From the NCBI GenBank assembly GCA_030386875.1, contig CM059577.1, positions 22,455,038 to 22,519,037 of the forward strand: 64,000 nt of DNA. Direction: 5' to 3'. Source of the DNA: Morinoia aosen. Taxonomy: Eukaryota > Arthropoda > Malacostraca > Amphipoda > Talitridae. Made by a program: the position numbers and the translations under genes. Under the pieces are notes generated by a model. The model was not told where the DNA came from. It ran no database searches and saw only the letters and a program-made list of their open reading frames with translations. Within the stretch, counting starts at the first letter, position 1. Every line of letters starts with the position of its first letter. Shown here piece after piece: positions 35,401 to 46,529 of this stretch.

Positions 35401-36149
35401 TTGAAAATCCAATATACAAAGTGATACGTTTCAGCTTTGAAATTGAAAATAAAGCATCCGTAGATGCCGTTGTTTGTTTGTTTGTGAAGTGGAAGGAAGA
35501 ACCCTATACCGTGCACCTCCTTCGTAATTTTGTGGCCCCATGACGGTCGTGCGAGCTGAAGGACCCGAGCTACTTGACTGGTGGAGTGAGCGGATGGGAA
35601 AGATGACTGGCCCGACCTTCCTGGAACTATTCCAACTATTCTACTCCTATGTGAAGCTAGCACGGTGGGGATTTTAGTTTCTTTTGTTTAGTAGAAAACA
35701 CTTTGGTCTCAGTGGCAGGCAGGCCAGCAAGCTGTGTTTGTGCTCTCACAGCTTATTGGAGCTATGAAGCACCACAAGACTCAAGTGTTCTATGTTTCAA
35801 GCCTTGCTTTTTGATCTGCACTCCTGATTAGCATAAGTTTAGGACCTGTTGGAATAGTGAAAAGTATTATTTTGTATGGGCAGACTGCAAAAGCTTTTTG
35901 ATTAAAGCTCACACATTGATCAAGAAAGAGGCTGAACTGGGAAAACAATTTCTGTTTAATCAATTTAATTAAAAAATCTATGTTTTAATTAACTAAACTG
36001 ATTCCCTGCTTATCAAAAACTTAAAACCACCAAGTAAAAAATAAAAAAAATCAAGATGCAGTAAAAGTTAACATAATTAGGGCTGAATAATGAGTCATGC
36101 CTAGATTCTTGTCAGTAACCTCAGCACTTATTTGCGGCATGCTTGTAGT
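35401..36149. other. Unique sequence, no gene recognised
   Basis: The segment 35500-35660 is less AT-rich (GTGGCCCCATGACGGTCG and similar words) and may be a fragment of another element. I cannot name it. Confidence 0.35.
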
Positions 36150-37163
36150 GAGGGTTCCAAAGATGCTGGGTAAGAGGAAAATTACTCCATGGGATGAAGG
36201 TGGCATTCGAACATTTATTGCGTCAAATTGCTAACCCTGTGTAAACACTCATTACCATTCAACCCCAGCTGTTTCCTATCTGATTCAAATCTGTAGGGCA
36301 GACAAGAAAAATTTATTTCAATCTCTTTAGAATATTCTGGGTCGAGCGGACATTGTGGATCGCTGCATCATCCTGCTGTGCGAACCATCCACCACCACAC
36401 AAAAGAAGGCCCTCCGTCACAATGTGTGCCCTTGTAACGGAGGGACATCCTGATGCTCCTTCGTTACATGCTGATGCTCCTCCTGATGCCCTCTTTGCAA
36501 CATGCCAGCAAAAATCAGTCCTTGTTCGACGTCCCTGCACCAAATGAACTCCACTGCGCCTCTGGCGGAAGCGACACCCCACACCATGACGGAACCTCCT
36601 CCGCTGTGTCAATCAGACAACAATTCAGGAGGCAACTCTTTGCCGTGCTACGGTGCTAGTAACGTTCGAAGCCATCGAGACCGTCGTAGTTAAATTTTCT
36701 CATAAGACAAACAAAGCTCTCTGCTTCTTTTCTACGTTGCATATTTGGTGATCCCTGGCAACTGTAAAGCCTTTTTTTGTATCGTGGAAGCAGAAGAAGC
36801 CATTTCCATCATTCAATTTTTTTTATTTTTGCGAAACATTTGTCACCGTTGTCTCCTAATGGTTTTTGGACTGCAATTGGTATCAGTGTGCTCTAATCTG
36901 TCACGAAGAAACTTCTCTATCTTAACGGAACCACGAAGATTTTCCCACTCAATACTATTGAAATTTATTACATTCACCACTACATAGATATCACAGTTCC
37001 AAAACCGTCAGGATCACTGAGCGAGTTACAAGTCACTGTTTTATTGCATTTAACCTCATTTTCGAGTGAGCGTTGCGACAAACCTTCCTTGTGCAGCATA
37101 ATGATCTGACCGCGTTCGATGGAGAGTAGTTTGCTCAATGACACCTCAACACCGTGACGACCT
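36150..37163 (-). pseudogene. Tc1-like (DD34E type) transposase pseudogene
   Basis: Pieces of one Tc1-like transposase appear in order on the minus strand, in several frames. They are the N-terminal helix-turn-helix ERGQIIMLHKEGLSQRS with DPDGFGT (about 37035-37120); TVARDHQICNVEKKQRALF and MRKFNYDGLDGFERY (about 36660-36770), where intact relatives have FSDEKKFN; GGSVMVWGVASARGAVEF (about 36555-36610); QQDDAAIHNVRSTQN (about 36330-36385); and CPTDLNQIGNSWG (36262-36300) with VYTQG-QFDAI beyond. At the third catalytic site the family's SPDLNPIEN reads CPTDLNQIGN, so the Glu is replaced by Gly. The first Asp position is also lost (LMRKFN). Stops and frameshifts are frequent. It is a long-dead copy, much older than the element at 32521. 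No TIRs were located by eye. Confidence 0.8.
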
Positions 37164-37293
37164 TTAAGTGAAGTGAAATAGACTCATTTTCCTATTTTTT
37201 GAATTTATTTGCGGCCCGGTCTTGAATTTTTGATCAGCTGGAAAACTAACGTACTTAAGATACCATTGTTTAATTAATTTTATTTAAAACAAA

Positions 37294-37367
37294 TTGTGCT
37301 GGTGGAGGAGCAGCTGGATGTTGGATGATGCGTGGCAAGAGGCTCTAAAGCTGCCGCCTCTGCGGCC
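37294..37367. repeat. Left arm of a 74-bp inverted repeat
   Basis: TTGTGCTGGTGGAGGAGCAG and the following 54 bp match 38811-38884 in inverted orientation with about 4 mismatches. The arms enclose 1.44 kb that holds a 21-bp-derived repeat, unique DNA and the 38.1-kb array. Confidence 0.85.
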
Positions 37368-37403
37368 CTAATTAGATCTTGACGGTATGATTAATTTGAT
37401 TTA

Positions 37404-37676
37404 ATTTTATTCGACAAGTTAACGCTAAAATTCTTGTACTCTGCTTACAGAAATTTTACCTCAGATGCAAGTTGCGCGTTCACCTTTGGCTGTCAGAGCG
37501 CGTTCCAGTACATAAACACTTTTTGTGTTGTGTTAAACGACGAGTCTAATGCTATACCATTTACTGGTCGATTTGTCACGAACTAAATCTACTGTAGTTT
37601 CGCACATACGAAATGTGACTTTTCAACAATAGTATTTAATTTGTCACAAACGAAATTTAGTCTATCGTAAAATAAA
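37404..37676. repeat. Dispersed direct repeat, copy 1 (with 21-bp degenerate units)
   Basis: About 270 bp closely matching 42613-42890 in the same orientation, starting TTTTATTCGACAAGTTAACG. The right part (37560-37676) is built of degenerate 21-bp units of ATTTGTCACAAACGAAAT type. Confidence 0.88.
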
Positions 37677-38107
37677 ATTCTTTACTCTTTATCCCTACCA
37701 ATGAGTAAATTCGAGTAAATGAATATTTTGTTGCATACGTTTCAGAATTTCCAAAATAATGTCTTCAGTGCAGTAAAACGTGATGGAAGAAACAGGAAAC
37801 TTGTACTGTTCCCTTTACCACGTCTTACTGCATCGAGGATGGAATTTTGAAAATTGCATGACATATGCAGTAAAATTATTTACACACCCATTGGTTCTCC
37901 TTTTAATCAAAGAATTTAATTTTCCCAAATATCTACCAATTAGTGAAATATGGGTAACCTTTAGTTGGAATTTTCCTACTTCATTCATGCAAAATAGTAC
38001 GCTATTCAATTTTTCAACTAGTCCTAAATTTATGATGAATAGTGTATGTGGTTGAAAAAGTGTGCGTTTCTGTACAACCAACAATTGTTCTCAAATTTTT
38101 ATCACGA
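37677..38107. other. Unique AT-rich sequence
   Basis: No gene or element recognised between the dispersed repeat and the 25-bp array. Confidence 0.35.
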
Positions 38108-38492
38108 CAGCTGGTCACACATGTACAGTGCACAGCTGGTCACACATGTACAGTGCACAGCTGGTCACACATGTACAGTGCACAGCTGGTCACACATGTA
38201 CAGTGCACAGCTGGTCAAACATTTCCTGTGCACAGATGGTCACACATTTCCAGTGCACAGCTGGTCACACATGTACAATGCACAGCTGGTCACACATGTA
38301 CAGTACACAGCTGGTCACACATTTCCAGTGCACAGCTGGTGACACATGTACAGTGCACAGCTGGTCACACATATACAGTGCACAGCTGGTCACACATTTC
38401 CAGTGCACAGCTGGTCACACATGTACAGTGCACAGCTGGTCACACATTTCCAGTGCACAGCTGGTCACACATGTACAGTACACAGCTGGTAC
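38108..38492. repeat. 25-bp minisatellite, about 15 copies
   Basis: The unit is CACAGCTGGTCACACATGTA followed by CAGTG. The variant CATTTCCAGTG alternates with CATGTACAGTG in the middle of the array. Homogeneous, so recent. Confidence 0.96.
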
Positions 38493-38810
38493 AGCTCTCG
38501 AGTGACTACCCAAAAAAATTATATCCCCACTGCTTACGGAGCTGTGCATGTCGTGCGTGAAGACAAGCGGAGTTGCAATCAACAAGCTTCATTCAAGTAA
38601 AATTTCAGCCCGAGGAATTGATGAAGTTATTTCTCTAGAATAATAACCATGACTAATTCATTTAGGCATATTGGTTATAAATTAAGAGTTAGTCAGCCCA
38701 AGTTAGATACCGTTCAGGTATTCAGTACACTAACATTTGACACGTCTACGAGCATTTTAGGGCTCAAACATTTGATGAGCCGCGCTGTGGCAAGGTTGGG
38801 CTGGTTATGA

Positions 38811-38884
38811 GGCTGCGGAGGCGGCAGCTTTAGAGCCTCTTGCCTCGCATCATCCAGCATCCAGCTGCTCCTCCACCAGCACAA
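38811..38884. repeat. Right arm of the 74-bp inverted repeat
   Basis: Inverted partner of 37294-37367. It ends CCACCAGCACAA. Confidence 0.85.
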
Positions 38885-39659
38885 ATGGAGGCCTAGTCTT
38901 CCTTAAATTTTCAGAAGGCCTACAGCGTGCCAGTCCCAAGCAGTGCGACGGTCCCATATGCTCAGAGCTCGTCAATCAATTAAGTGGCTCGGGATCGTAA
39001 TGAGGAGGCGCCTGCCGCGGGAAAAGAAAATTTGGCTTCTAGGCCTGCGCCTTAGGCCTACCTCGAGACGGCCATTCAGAAGCCAGGGTCTCTTCCGTGA
39101 CTCTAGAGTGTTATTGGCCGCTCAGCTGGTGATCATGGGGGGACTGTGGCTCTCATACTTCCAGGCACGCAAAATGTTGAAGCCTTTTTAGCATTAGCTC
39201 TGATATATGAAGTAGATTCCATATGAATTTCACACACCATTTTTTTTTTTTTTAAACTACAACATATTTTATTTCTTGGCAAATTTTTACCTTTAATGAG
39301 TTCTTTGAAGTTCACTGCCAAGCAGCAGTAAGTTGCTTAATAGCTTTACGTTACTGAAGTTATCATTATCATAATTTGTCACTGAAGTTGAGTGAAATTA
39401 ATTTTGAGATTAACATTCTGCTTTATTTTAAAATTACTGCTGCCGCGTGAGCCCAACTGAATGCTAAATATTATTTTCCGTTTTTTACCAGCGGTGAATT
39501 TTTTTGGGAAAACTGTGCTTGGGATAATTTCTTTACGAATTCTACGTTCCCCAAATTCTCTTGATAATATGTTTAAAAAACGAAAACTCGAGTGTAGTTA
39601 AGGAATTGTGCTGCAATACAAAAGTAAGTCCACCAACCGCTGGTGGAAGTTGGATTTAC
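38885..39659. other. Unique sequence, no gene recognised
   Basis: A GC-richer piece at 38920-39180 contains a frame of 82 codons (38943-39191, ATG start not verified) rich in Arg with no recognisable motif. T12 lies near 39241. I do not call a gene. Confidence 0.35.
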
Positions 39660-40982
39660 GTCATTTTGAAGACTTGATATCACCAACAAGTTGGAGACTT
39701 GACATCACCAACAAGTTGGAGACTTGACATCACCAACAAGTTGGAGACTTGGCATCACCATCAAGTTGGAGACTTGATATCACCAACAAGTTGGAGACTT
39801 GACATCACCATCAAGTTAGAGACTTGATATCACCATCAAGTTGGAGACTTGATATCACCAACAAGTTGGAGACTTGACATCACCATCAAGTTGGAGACTT
39901 GATATCACCAACAAGTTGGAGACTTGACATCACCATCAAGTTAGAGACTTGATATCACCAACAAGTTGGAGACTTGACATCACCATCAAGTTGGAGACTT
40001 GACATCACCAACAAGTTGGAGACTTGACATCACCAACAAGTTGGAGACTTGGCATCACCATCAAGTTGGAGACTTGATATCACCAACAAGTTGGAGACTT
40101 GACATCACCATCAAGTTAGAGACTTGATATCACCATCAAGTTGGAGACTTGATATCACCAACAAGTTGGAGACTTGACATCACCATCAAGTTGGAGACTT
40201 GATATCACCAACAAGTTGGAGACTTGACATCACCATCAAGTTAGAGACTTGATATCACCAACAAGTTGGAGACTTGACATCACCATCAAGTTGGAGACTT
40301 GACATCACCAACAAGTTGGAGACTTGACATCACCAACAAGTTGGAGACTTGACATCACCAACAAGTTGGAGACTTGACATCACCATCAAGTTGGAGACTT
40401 GATATCACCAACAAGATGGAGACTTGACATCACCATCAAGTTAGAGACTTGATATCACCATCAAGTTGGAGACTTGATATCACCAACAAGTTGGAGACTT
40501 GATATCACCATCAAGTTAGAGACTTGACATCACCAACAAGTTGGAGACTTGACATCACCAACAAGTTGGAGACTTGATATCACCATCAAGTTAGAGACTT
40601 GACATCACCAACAAGTTGGAGACTTGACATCACCAACAAGTTGGAGACTTGATATCACCATCAAGTTAGAGACTTGACATCACCAACAAGTTGGAGACTT
40701 GACATCACCAACAAGTTGGAGACTTGACATCACCAACAAGTTGGAGACTTGACATCACCAACAAGTTGGAGACTTGACATCACCATCAAGTTGGAGACTT
40801 GATATCACCAACAAGTTGGAGACTTGACATCACCATCAAGTTGGAGACTTGACATCACCAACAAGTTGGAGACTTGACATCACCAACAAGTTGGAGACTT
40901 GATATCACCAACAAGTTGGAGACTTGATATCACCAACAAGTTGGAGACTTGATATCACCATCAAGTTGGAGACTTGACATTG
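39660..40982. repeat. 25-bp minisatellite, about 52 copies, with a 300-bp higher-order block
   Basis: The unit is GTTGGAGACTTGACATCACC followed by AACAA, with variable bases GACATC/GATATC/GGCATC, CCAACAA/CCATCAA and GTTGGAG/GTTAGAG. The combination of variants from about 39700 to 40020 is repeated exactly 300 bp (12 units) later, through about 40355. Unlike the other big arrays, the unit contains stops and yields no long frames. Confidence 0.97.
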
Positions 40983-41993
40983 ATGAGCATGCAGAGGAGA
41001 TGAGTCACAGCTAATAAATTAATAGCTGCAACAACTAAAAGATGTATATGAAGAGATATTCACGAATTTAAAATCCGAAACAGAAGTTCAAATATAAAAA
41101 ATTATTCTCGATTGATTTTGCGTATTTATTTATTTAATACATATAAAATTGGTGTCAATTCGTTGCTGCGTGTCCTTACAAGTCAGCAGCCAGTGTTAGT
41201 GCTCACTGAGTGCGCTGCGACACCTCCCGTGGTGAGGGTCCGGGCGGGAATTTCAACAGCTTTCATCTCGACATTGAGATTCTGTGAGCCGCGCAACGTA
41301 GAACTGAAAGTCAGGATTAAAGTAGATTTAAGCCTCCCCAACTGCAACAAAGGCGTTCCAAAAAGACGAAGGAAGAAGGCACCATTTAGTATAGAGTTAA
41401 GGGAACACGGAACCAATGCTCAAGGTGCATTGAAACAGTAAGTTGAGAAAAAGTTTATGAAACAAGATAAAAGATGAAGAATAATGTTGTGGATGCTGAA
41501 AAACAAGACAGCAGTTAACCACAAAAGAATGGCCCGTAAAAAAAAAACAAAAAAAACTATTCTATTTCACCAACTGGTAAGTCTACCTGACTTTCAGATC
41601 GAGGCCTCACATATTCCCCCTTAGACCACTAATTTACACAGGCTGAAAATCAGGAGCAAGAGTTTAAAGGGACATTAGGTGGCCGTAGCGGGGCAGCTAG
41701 CAGCGTAAGTTATGAGCAAACGTGGCTACGCGCTACGTGTTGCACCAGACAGAGTGGCCAAGTCTGCAGCGGTGTCACGGCGTGCGTTGCGTGTTGCCTG
41801 CTCAGCTACAGCCTACAGCACACGCTGGCTTAGAGCTTAACCCTGGATCTTCACGATAGTGTAACCTGGTAACGAAAAGTTCTAGAGCGAAATCGGTTAA
41901 ACGCTCGGCCTTTGCGAATAATTTAGAAACATAGATCGAAATTACGTGACTGGCATAACAAGTATTTCTGCCTCCGCATTCGAATGATTTGGA
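40983..41993. other. Unique sequence, no gene recognised
   Basis: A frame of 109 codons at 41112-41441 has no recognisable domain and ordinary length for chance. Poly-A interruptions lie at about 41540-41560. Confidence 0.35.
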
Positions 41994-42001
41994 CTATTGA
42001 T

Positions 42002-42262
42002 CACGGTAGAGGAAACAAGGTAGGGTCATTTCTAAGGAAGAAAATACACCTCCTCTTGTTCGGCTAGCCAATAGAAAGGTTTAACTTCAAACAAACTTTG
42101 TGACGTCACCAAAACGCTATGTCGTTAGGTCAATAGTAGAGCCAGATTTGGAGGTAGCAGTATTACCAGATGCAACATGAGCGCTGCTATTGGTTCGTCA
42201 GCAAAACCACACCGTCAACGAAAAAAAGACTGATTTGAACCTACCTTGTTTCCTCTACCGTG
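42002..42262. mobile_element. hAT-like MITE, 261 bp, with 8-bp target duplication
   Basis: Terminal inverted repeats of at least 23 bp are identical: CACGGTAGAGGAAACAAGG plus TAGG at the left, its complement at the right (42240-42262). They are flanked by CTATTGAT (41994-42001) and CTATTGAC (42263-42270), an 8-bp duplication with one mismatch. An 8-bp duplication and TIRs beginning CA are typical of hAT elements. The interior has no coding capacity, so it would need a transposase from elsewhere. Confidence 0.8.
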
Positions 42263-42612
42263 CTATTGACCCTCCGCATACCTTCCTCCTAGTCTGTTCA
42301 TGGCGACGTGACGCGAGCCACAGCAATGGCTCGCGCAGAATATATCAACGCAAGGCTTCCCGAATATTTTAGACTCCATTTGAGGTGAACAACAAACATT
42401 AGACTCTGATTTTCAACATCAAAACACAGTTATTCAGTTAATTACTTCCGTGCGGTTTCCATCACTGTAAGGGCGTATCAGTGATACGTTGGTCATCAAT
42501 ATAATGTTCGTAATGTCAATATCAATATCATGATCAATATCTTTGTGCGCGCCGCAATGACTACTTCTCGAAAGGAAATGAAACTTAATAAATTCAACTG
42601 AGAATATAATAA

Positions 42613-42890
42613 ATTTTATTCGACATGTTAACGCTAAAATTCTTGTACTCTGCTTACAGAAATTTTACCTCAAATGCAAGTTGCGCGTTCACCTTTGGCT
42701 GTAAGAGCGCGTTCCAGTACATAAACACTTTTTGTGTTGTGTTAAACGACGAGTCTAATGCTATACCATTTACAGGTCGATTTGTCACGAACTAAATCTA
42801 CTGTATTGTTGCACATGCGAAATTTGACTTTTCAAAAAGAGTATTTAAATTGTCGCAAACGAAATTTTGTCAATCGTAAAAAAATTGATT
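42613..42890. repeat. Dispersed direct repeat, copy 2
   Basis: Matches 37404-37676 at roughly 93-95 percent by eye over 250 bp, from TTTTATTCGACATGTTAACG through ATTTGTCACGAACTAAAT. The degenerate 21-bp units continue past the shared part to about 42955. Confidence 0.88.
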
Positions 42891-44104
42891 TGTCTCGGAT
42901 CAACGTGGAATTGTCATGCATGTATTTTCATTTGTCATGTTCTAAAATAACATAAATTCTGTTTTTTTAGAGGACTTAATTTTTCTCACCAACACAGTAA
43001 AGAACTGGTTTAATGCTCAATTGTTTTCGGTGAAGAATGTTCGTCCGATAATTCAATACACGAACCTTTTTGAAAACAAGTTGAAACGCAGTCAATACAT
43101 AGAAAGATTTTTTGAAGTCGAGCACTGGGTAAACACTTAGCATTGATAGACGAAAATAATTTTAACCTGCACAGCAACAGAAAAGAAGGACTTTCATGGT
43201 TCACGTGCGCCGTTGTTAGTACCCTCTTGCAAAGATTCCAATTTGGAATGCATAGGAGCGATGACAAGCACCACGGCGGGACTGTTCTCAGTAAGGCGTG
43301 GGTCGTTTGATGCACTGGCCTGCCAAGCTTGCTTCAGAGAGATAATAGAGACTATTAGATCTGCGACTATTTTTCTGTATATGTTGTAGTATTCTTTTGC
43401 ATAGTGTCGTTTCAATTTACTCATTTTCGTTTTGTTTTGTCGCAGAATTCTTTTCTTTGCTGAAGGTGAACTGTTTAGTTCGAAACGTTCAATTTTATTC
43501 ATTTAGACTTTACTATTTGTAATAATAAAATGGCAATTCGTACAGCGATTTTCGCCTTGCTTTTCACTTTTAGAGATAATAGAGGTCGTGCTCAAGGGGT
43601 TGAAACTCCAGCGATGTCATTAACAACGCGCCTGCACGCGCTAAACTGAAGAAGTGTTCCAGGACTACGAAGATGCAGAACTACTTTTACTTTACTTCCC
43701 TTGCTTTTTACTTTTATCTTCTGAATCCTATTGAGCAATTTTTGATTTGTCAGCAGCCAATGATAGCCGTCTCAAGCATTTCCTGATGTTTACTCCTCAT
43801 GTCTTTAATGTCTTTACTTCTTGTTTCCAATCTCTCTCTGCTTTGTAGGTCTCAAATTTTCTTCTTTTGTCGGCAATGAAAATTTTGCAGTACTTCACTT
43901 CACGTGATTTATCTTTGCACTTTCCAGAAATGTGAAAATTTGTGCCATTTTGTACTTATATTTCCTTTGGTTGTACCTAGAATAAGAATAAAAGAAATAA
44001 TACATTATGCGTGATGGTTTTTGATGAGCACATCTCATTCAGGCATAATGAGAAAAATTAAGTTAAAAAAACAGTTTATACGTTATTTTATAATACGACA
44101 AATC
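42891..44104. other. Unique sequence, no gene supported
   Basis: A minus-strand frame of 102 codons at 43194-43502 begins with ATG (MNKIERFELNSSPSAKKRIL) and has Lys/Arg-rich then neutral composition. I recognise no family and no splice context, so I leave it uncalled. Other sequence is AT-rich. Confidence 0.3.
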
Positions 44105-44280
44105 ACAATACATGCATGACAATTTCCAGTTTATTTGTGATAAATACAATTTATTTTACGAAAAACTAAATTTCATTGGTGACAGGTTCAATTTCGTCCC
44201 TGACAAATCATATTTCATTCTCGCCAAGTCCAATTTCGTTTGTGCCAAATTAGGTTATGTTTGTGAGAAATCAACCTGCA
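44105..44280. repeat. Degenerate 21-bp tandem repeat, about 8 copies
   Basis: Consecutive 21-bp segments such as TCAATTTCGTCCCTGACAAA, CATATTTCATTCTCGCCAAG and CCAATTTCGTTTGTGCCAAA share a YAATTTCRTTNNTGNCAAAT pattern. The translation shows a seven-residue period. The same pattern builds parts of the repeats at 37560-37676 and 42770-42955. Confidence 0.75.
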
Positions 44281-44619
44281 AAAGTTTTAGAAAGGAACAC
44301 ATAACAAAGAACAGTGTTCAGTGTTCATACAGTGTTAAATAATATTCGAAAACTAGACCTATTGCTGGAATTTCAGAAAAAAAATACGAAAATCGTTTCT
44401 GTTATGATACGACGTGAAATTTTTGCTAGAGGTGCATTTTTCACTTGAATTAGATTTCTTCTCGGCCAATGAAATTTTCACTACTCATGAAATAATTTAA
44501 GGTTCGATGCTTAAAAAATGAGGCACCGCTCAAAAGTTTCTTTTTGCAGCTCAGAAGTTTATGGCATGGTTTCTTTCCCCATCCTCAGTGAGAGAAGAGG
44601 CGAGCTTCCGTGGCTGCTA

Positions 44620-44935
44620 CGCGTTGCTCGTTTCCTTCATTCGCCCCTCCTTTGCCTTCTCTTCTTCCTCGAGCCTTCTCATTCACCTCTCCTCAACCTT
44701 TTCCTGCTCCTTCTCCTCCTCTTCCGTTTCTTCTACGGTCTCTTCCTTGTCTTCCTCATCCTCTTCCTCATCTTCTTCCTCTTCCGTCTCTTCCACGACC
44801 TCTTCATCGTCCTCCCCATTCTTCTACTCCAGCTGCCCTTTTTCTCTCCTCTTGCAGTTCCTCATTTTTCTCCTTTTCTTCCCTCTCCTCCCCAGCCCGC
44901 TCCAGCCCGCTCCAGCCTCCTCAAAAGCCCCACTT
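44620..44935. repeat. Polypyrimidine (CT-rich) tract
   Basis: Runs of TCCTCCTCTTCC and TTCTCC words dominate the plus strand. Three overlapping Ser/Pro/Phe-rich frames are artefacts of composition. Confidence 0.85.
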
Positions 44936-45689
44936 CATCGCCCCGCTTGCTTTTCACGGCGCCGAGAAGACCCCAACACTCGGGGAAATGGCATGCATCC
45001 TTCGCATCATAATCCCCATCTTCGAAAAGCCTTTTTTTAATCCGGCGCCCTACACTCGTTGCCTCTTAATGCTCCCCATCATCCAATTAAGAGGCGAAGA
45101 ATTCAAGAAATTCCGAAAATCTCCCTCTCGAAGCCTCCAATTGACTGCATCTGAAATGCCCGTAACGGAGATGCTCCGCAGCTCCGCTGCGCGATGACTC
45201 AGCACATTTGGGTCTGAATGTTCCTCTTTAAGCGATGATTTGAAACGATGGAGCAATAGACATCGCCTCTCAAAAGCGCCGTCTCTAGGAGAGCTCGAGC
45301 AGTCAACGCATGCCAGCTGCTTTATAAAATTTTCCTTTTTCAGGTTTTAATATTGTTTTTCGGCTAACGAGGTTCATTGAACAGCGACTATGCTGACTTC
45401 ACGCATATAAAAGGAGTGAACGGAAAACAGAGTAATATGTTTGCGGTGCTTTGGATCATTTTACTTTAGTGTACAGGAAGTAGTTTCACATCATTAGTAC
45501 TTTTTTCCAGCAATCTCCGCAAGCGAAATACATCATCTGAAAAAAAATCATATGATGACAACAGATTTATCTCAGATGCGTGATGTGTGTGTCTAGGAGA
45601 CATATTACTATAGGATGCAATGATCCAAGGAATACAAGAGTATCTTGGATTGATCAGTTGAGCTTGACAGCAAAAACGGCAACAATTAT
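44936..45689. other. Unique sequence with a possible TATA box
   Basis: TATAAAAGG at 45406-45414 is a good TATA-box match. An ATG 23 bp downstream opens only ten codons (MFAVLWIILL). No further exon could be linked, so promoter function is speculative. Confidence 0.2.
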
Positions 45690-46255
45690 TGTACGTAGAA
45701 TACATCAGCTTCATGTGATACATAAGACACCGAGAACAATTACATCCAGAACACAACACGAGTGTTTCATTGTTCAAAACGACAACAAATGTGAGAGAAT
45801 ATATCAGCTAATCGGTTACACAGAACGGCAAAAGCTGCATCAGTAGTGCACGAGCTGTGTTTCATTGCTCTAAGAATACCAAGAATACATCATGAATACA
45901 AAATATACCAAGAATACCAAATTCTACACCAGTTGATTCTCTAGAAACAACAGCATAAACACAATAACTGTGTCATCTTGAAATACAGAAATACATCAAT
46001 TGCAGTTGATCGCCTACAAACAACAAATAGAACAATAATACAACACCCATGTTTCATTGTTCAAAGGACGAATAATTGGGCAAAAATACATTAGTTCAGG
46101 TTCACTGCCGAAAAACAACTGTTCTAGTCATACACCTGCTGTGTTTCATTTCTTAAAGAACAATAAATTGTCAAAAATATATCAGTTGCAGTTGATCACC
46201 GAAAAACAACAACTACACCAATAATACACCAGCTGTTCTTGATCGCCAAACGACA
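45690..46255. repeat. Degenerate repeat of about 93-97 bp, about 6 copies
   Basis: Recurrent landmarks in the same order are ACACSAGYTGTGTTTCATTG, AAAATACATCAGTT and TTGATCNCCNAAAAACAAC, then AATAATACACCAG. Spacing between TGTTTCATT words is about 93-97 bp for most copies, with one larger gap. Confidence 0.6.
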
Positions 46256-46529
46256 GGAAGTATATTTAGACCGCGAGCTGTGGCGCAAGGAGCGCAACGC
46301 GATCAGCTGCCGGCCCGCTCGGTTGTGCAATGCGCAATTCTAAACGCGTCTGATCACCTGGAGAGCGCGCTAATTACAGACAACCGCGGCATTCTGAGAA
46401 TTACTCGGGGACTTGAAGGCAGCAGTGCATCCTGCGAGCTTCTGCTTGGAATTTAGTAAACAAATGGTGGACGGACGCGCTCGACTGTACGGTGACTAAA
46501 TGTGTACAAGGTTTATTTCATAGCTTAGT
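46256..46529. other. CpG-rich unique segment
   Basis: GCGCAAGGAGCGCAACGCG, CTGCCGGCCCGCTCGG and AGAGCGCGC words contrast with AT-rich flanks. No coding frame of note. Confidence 0.35.

Noticed and set aside
43194..43502. 102-codon minus-strand frame with ATG
   Set aside because: The length is within chance for AT-rich DNA, no domain is recognised and no splice context is clear. Left uncalled rather than excluded.
44518..45197. Three overlapping plus-strand frames rich in Ser, Pro and Phe
   Set aside because: They are caused by the polypyrimidine tract; all three phases are open across it.
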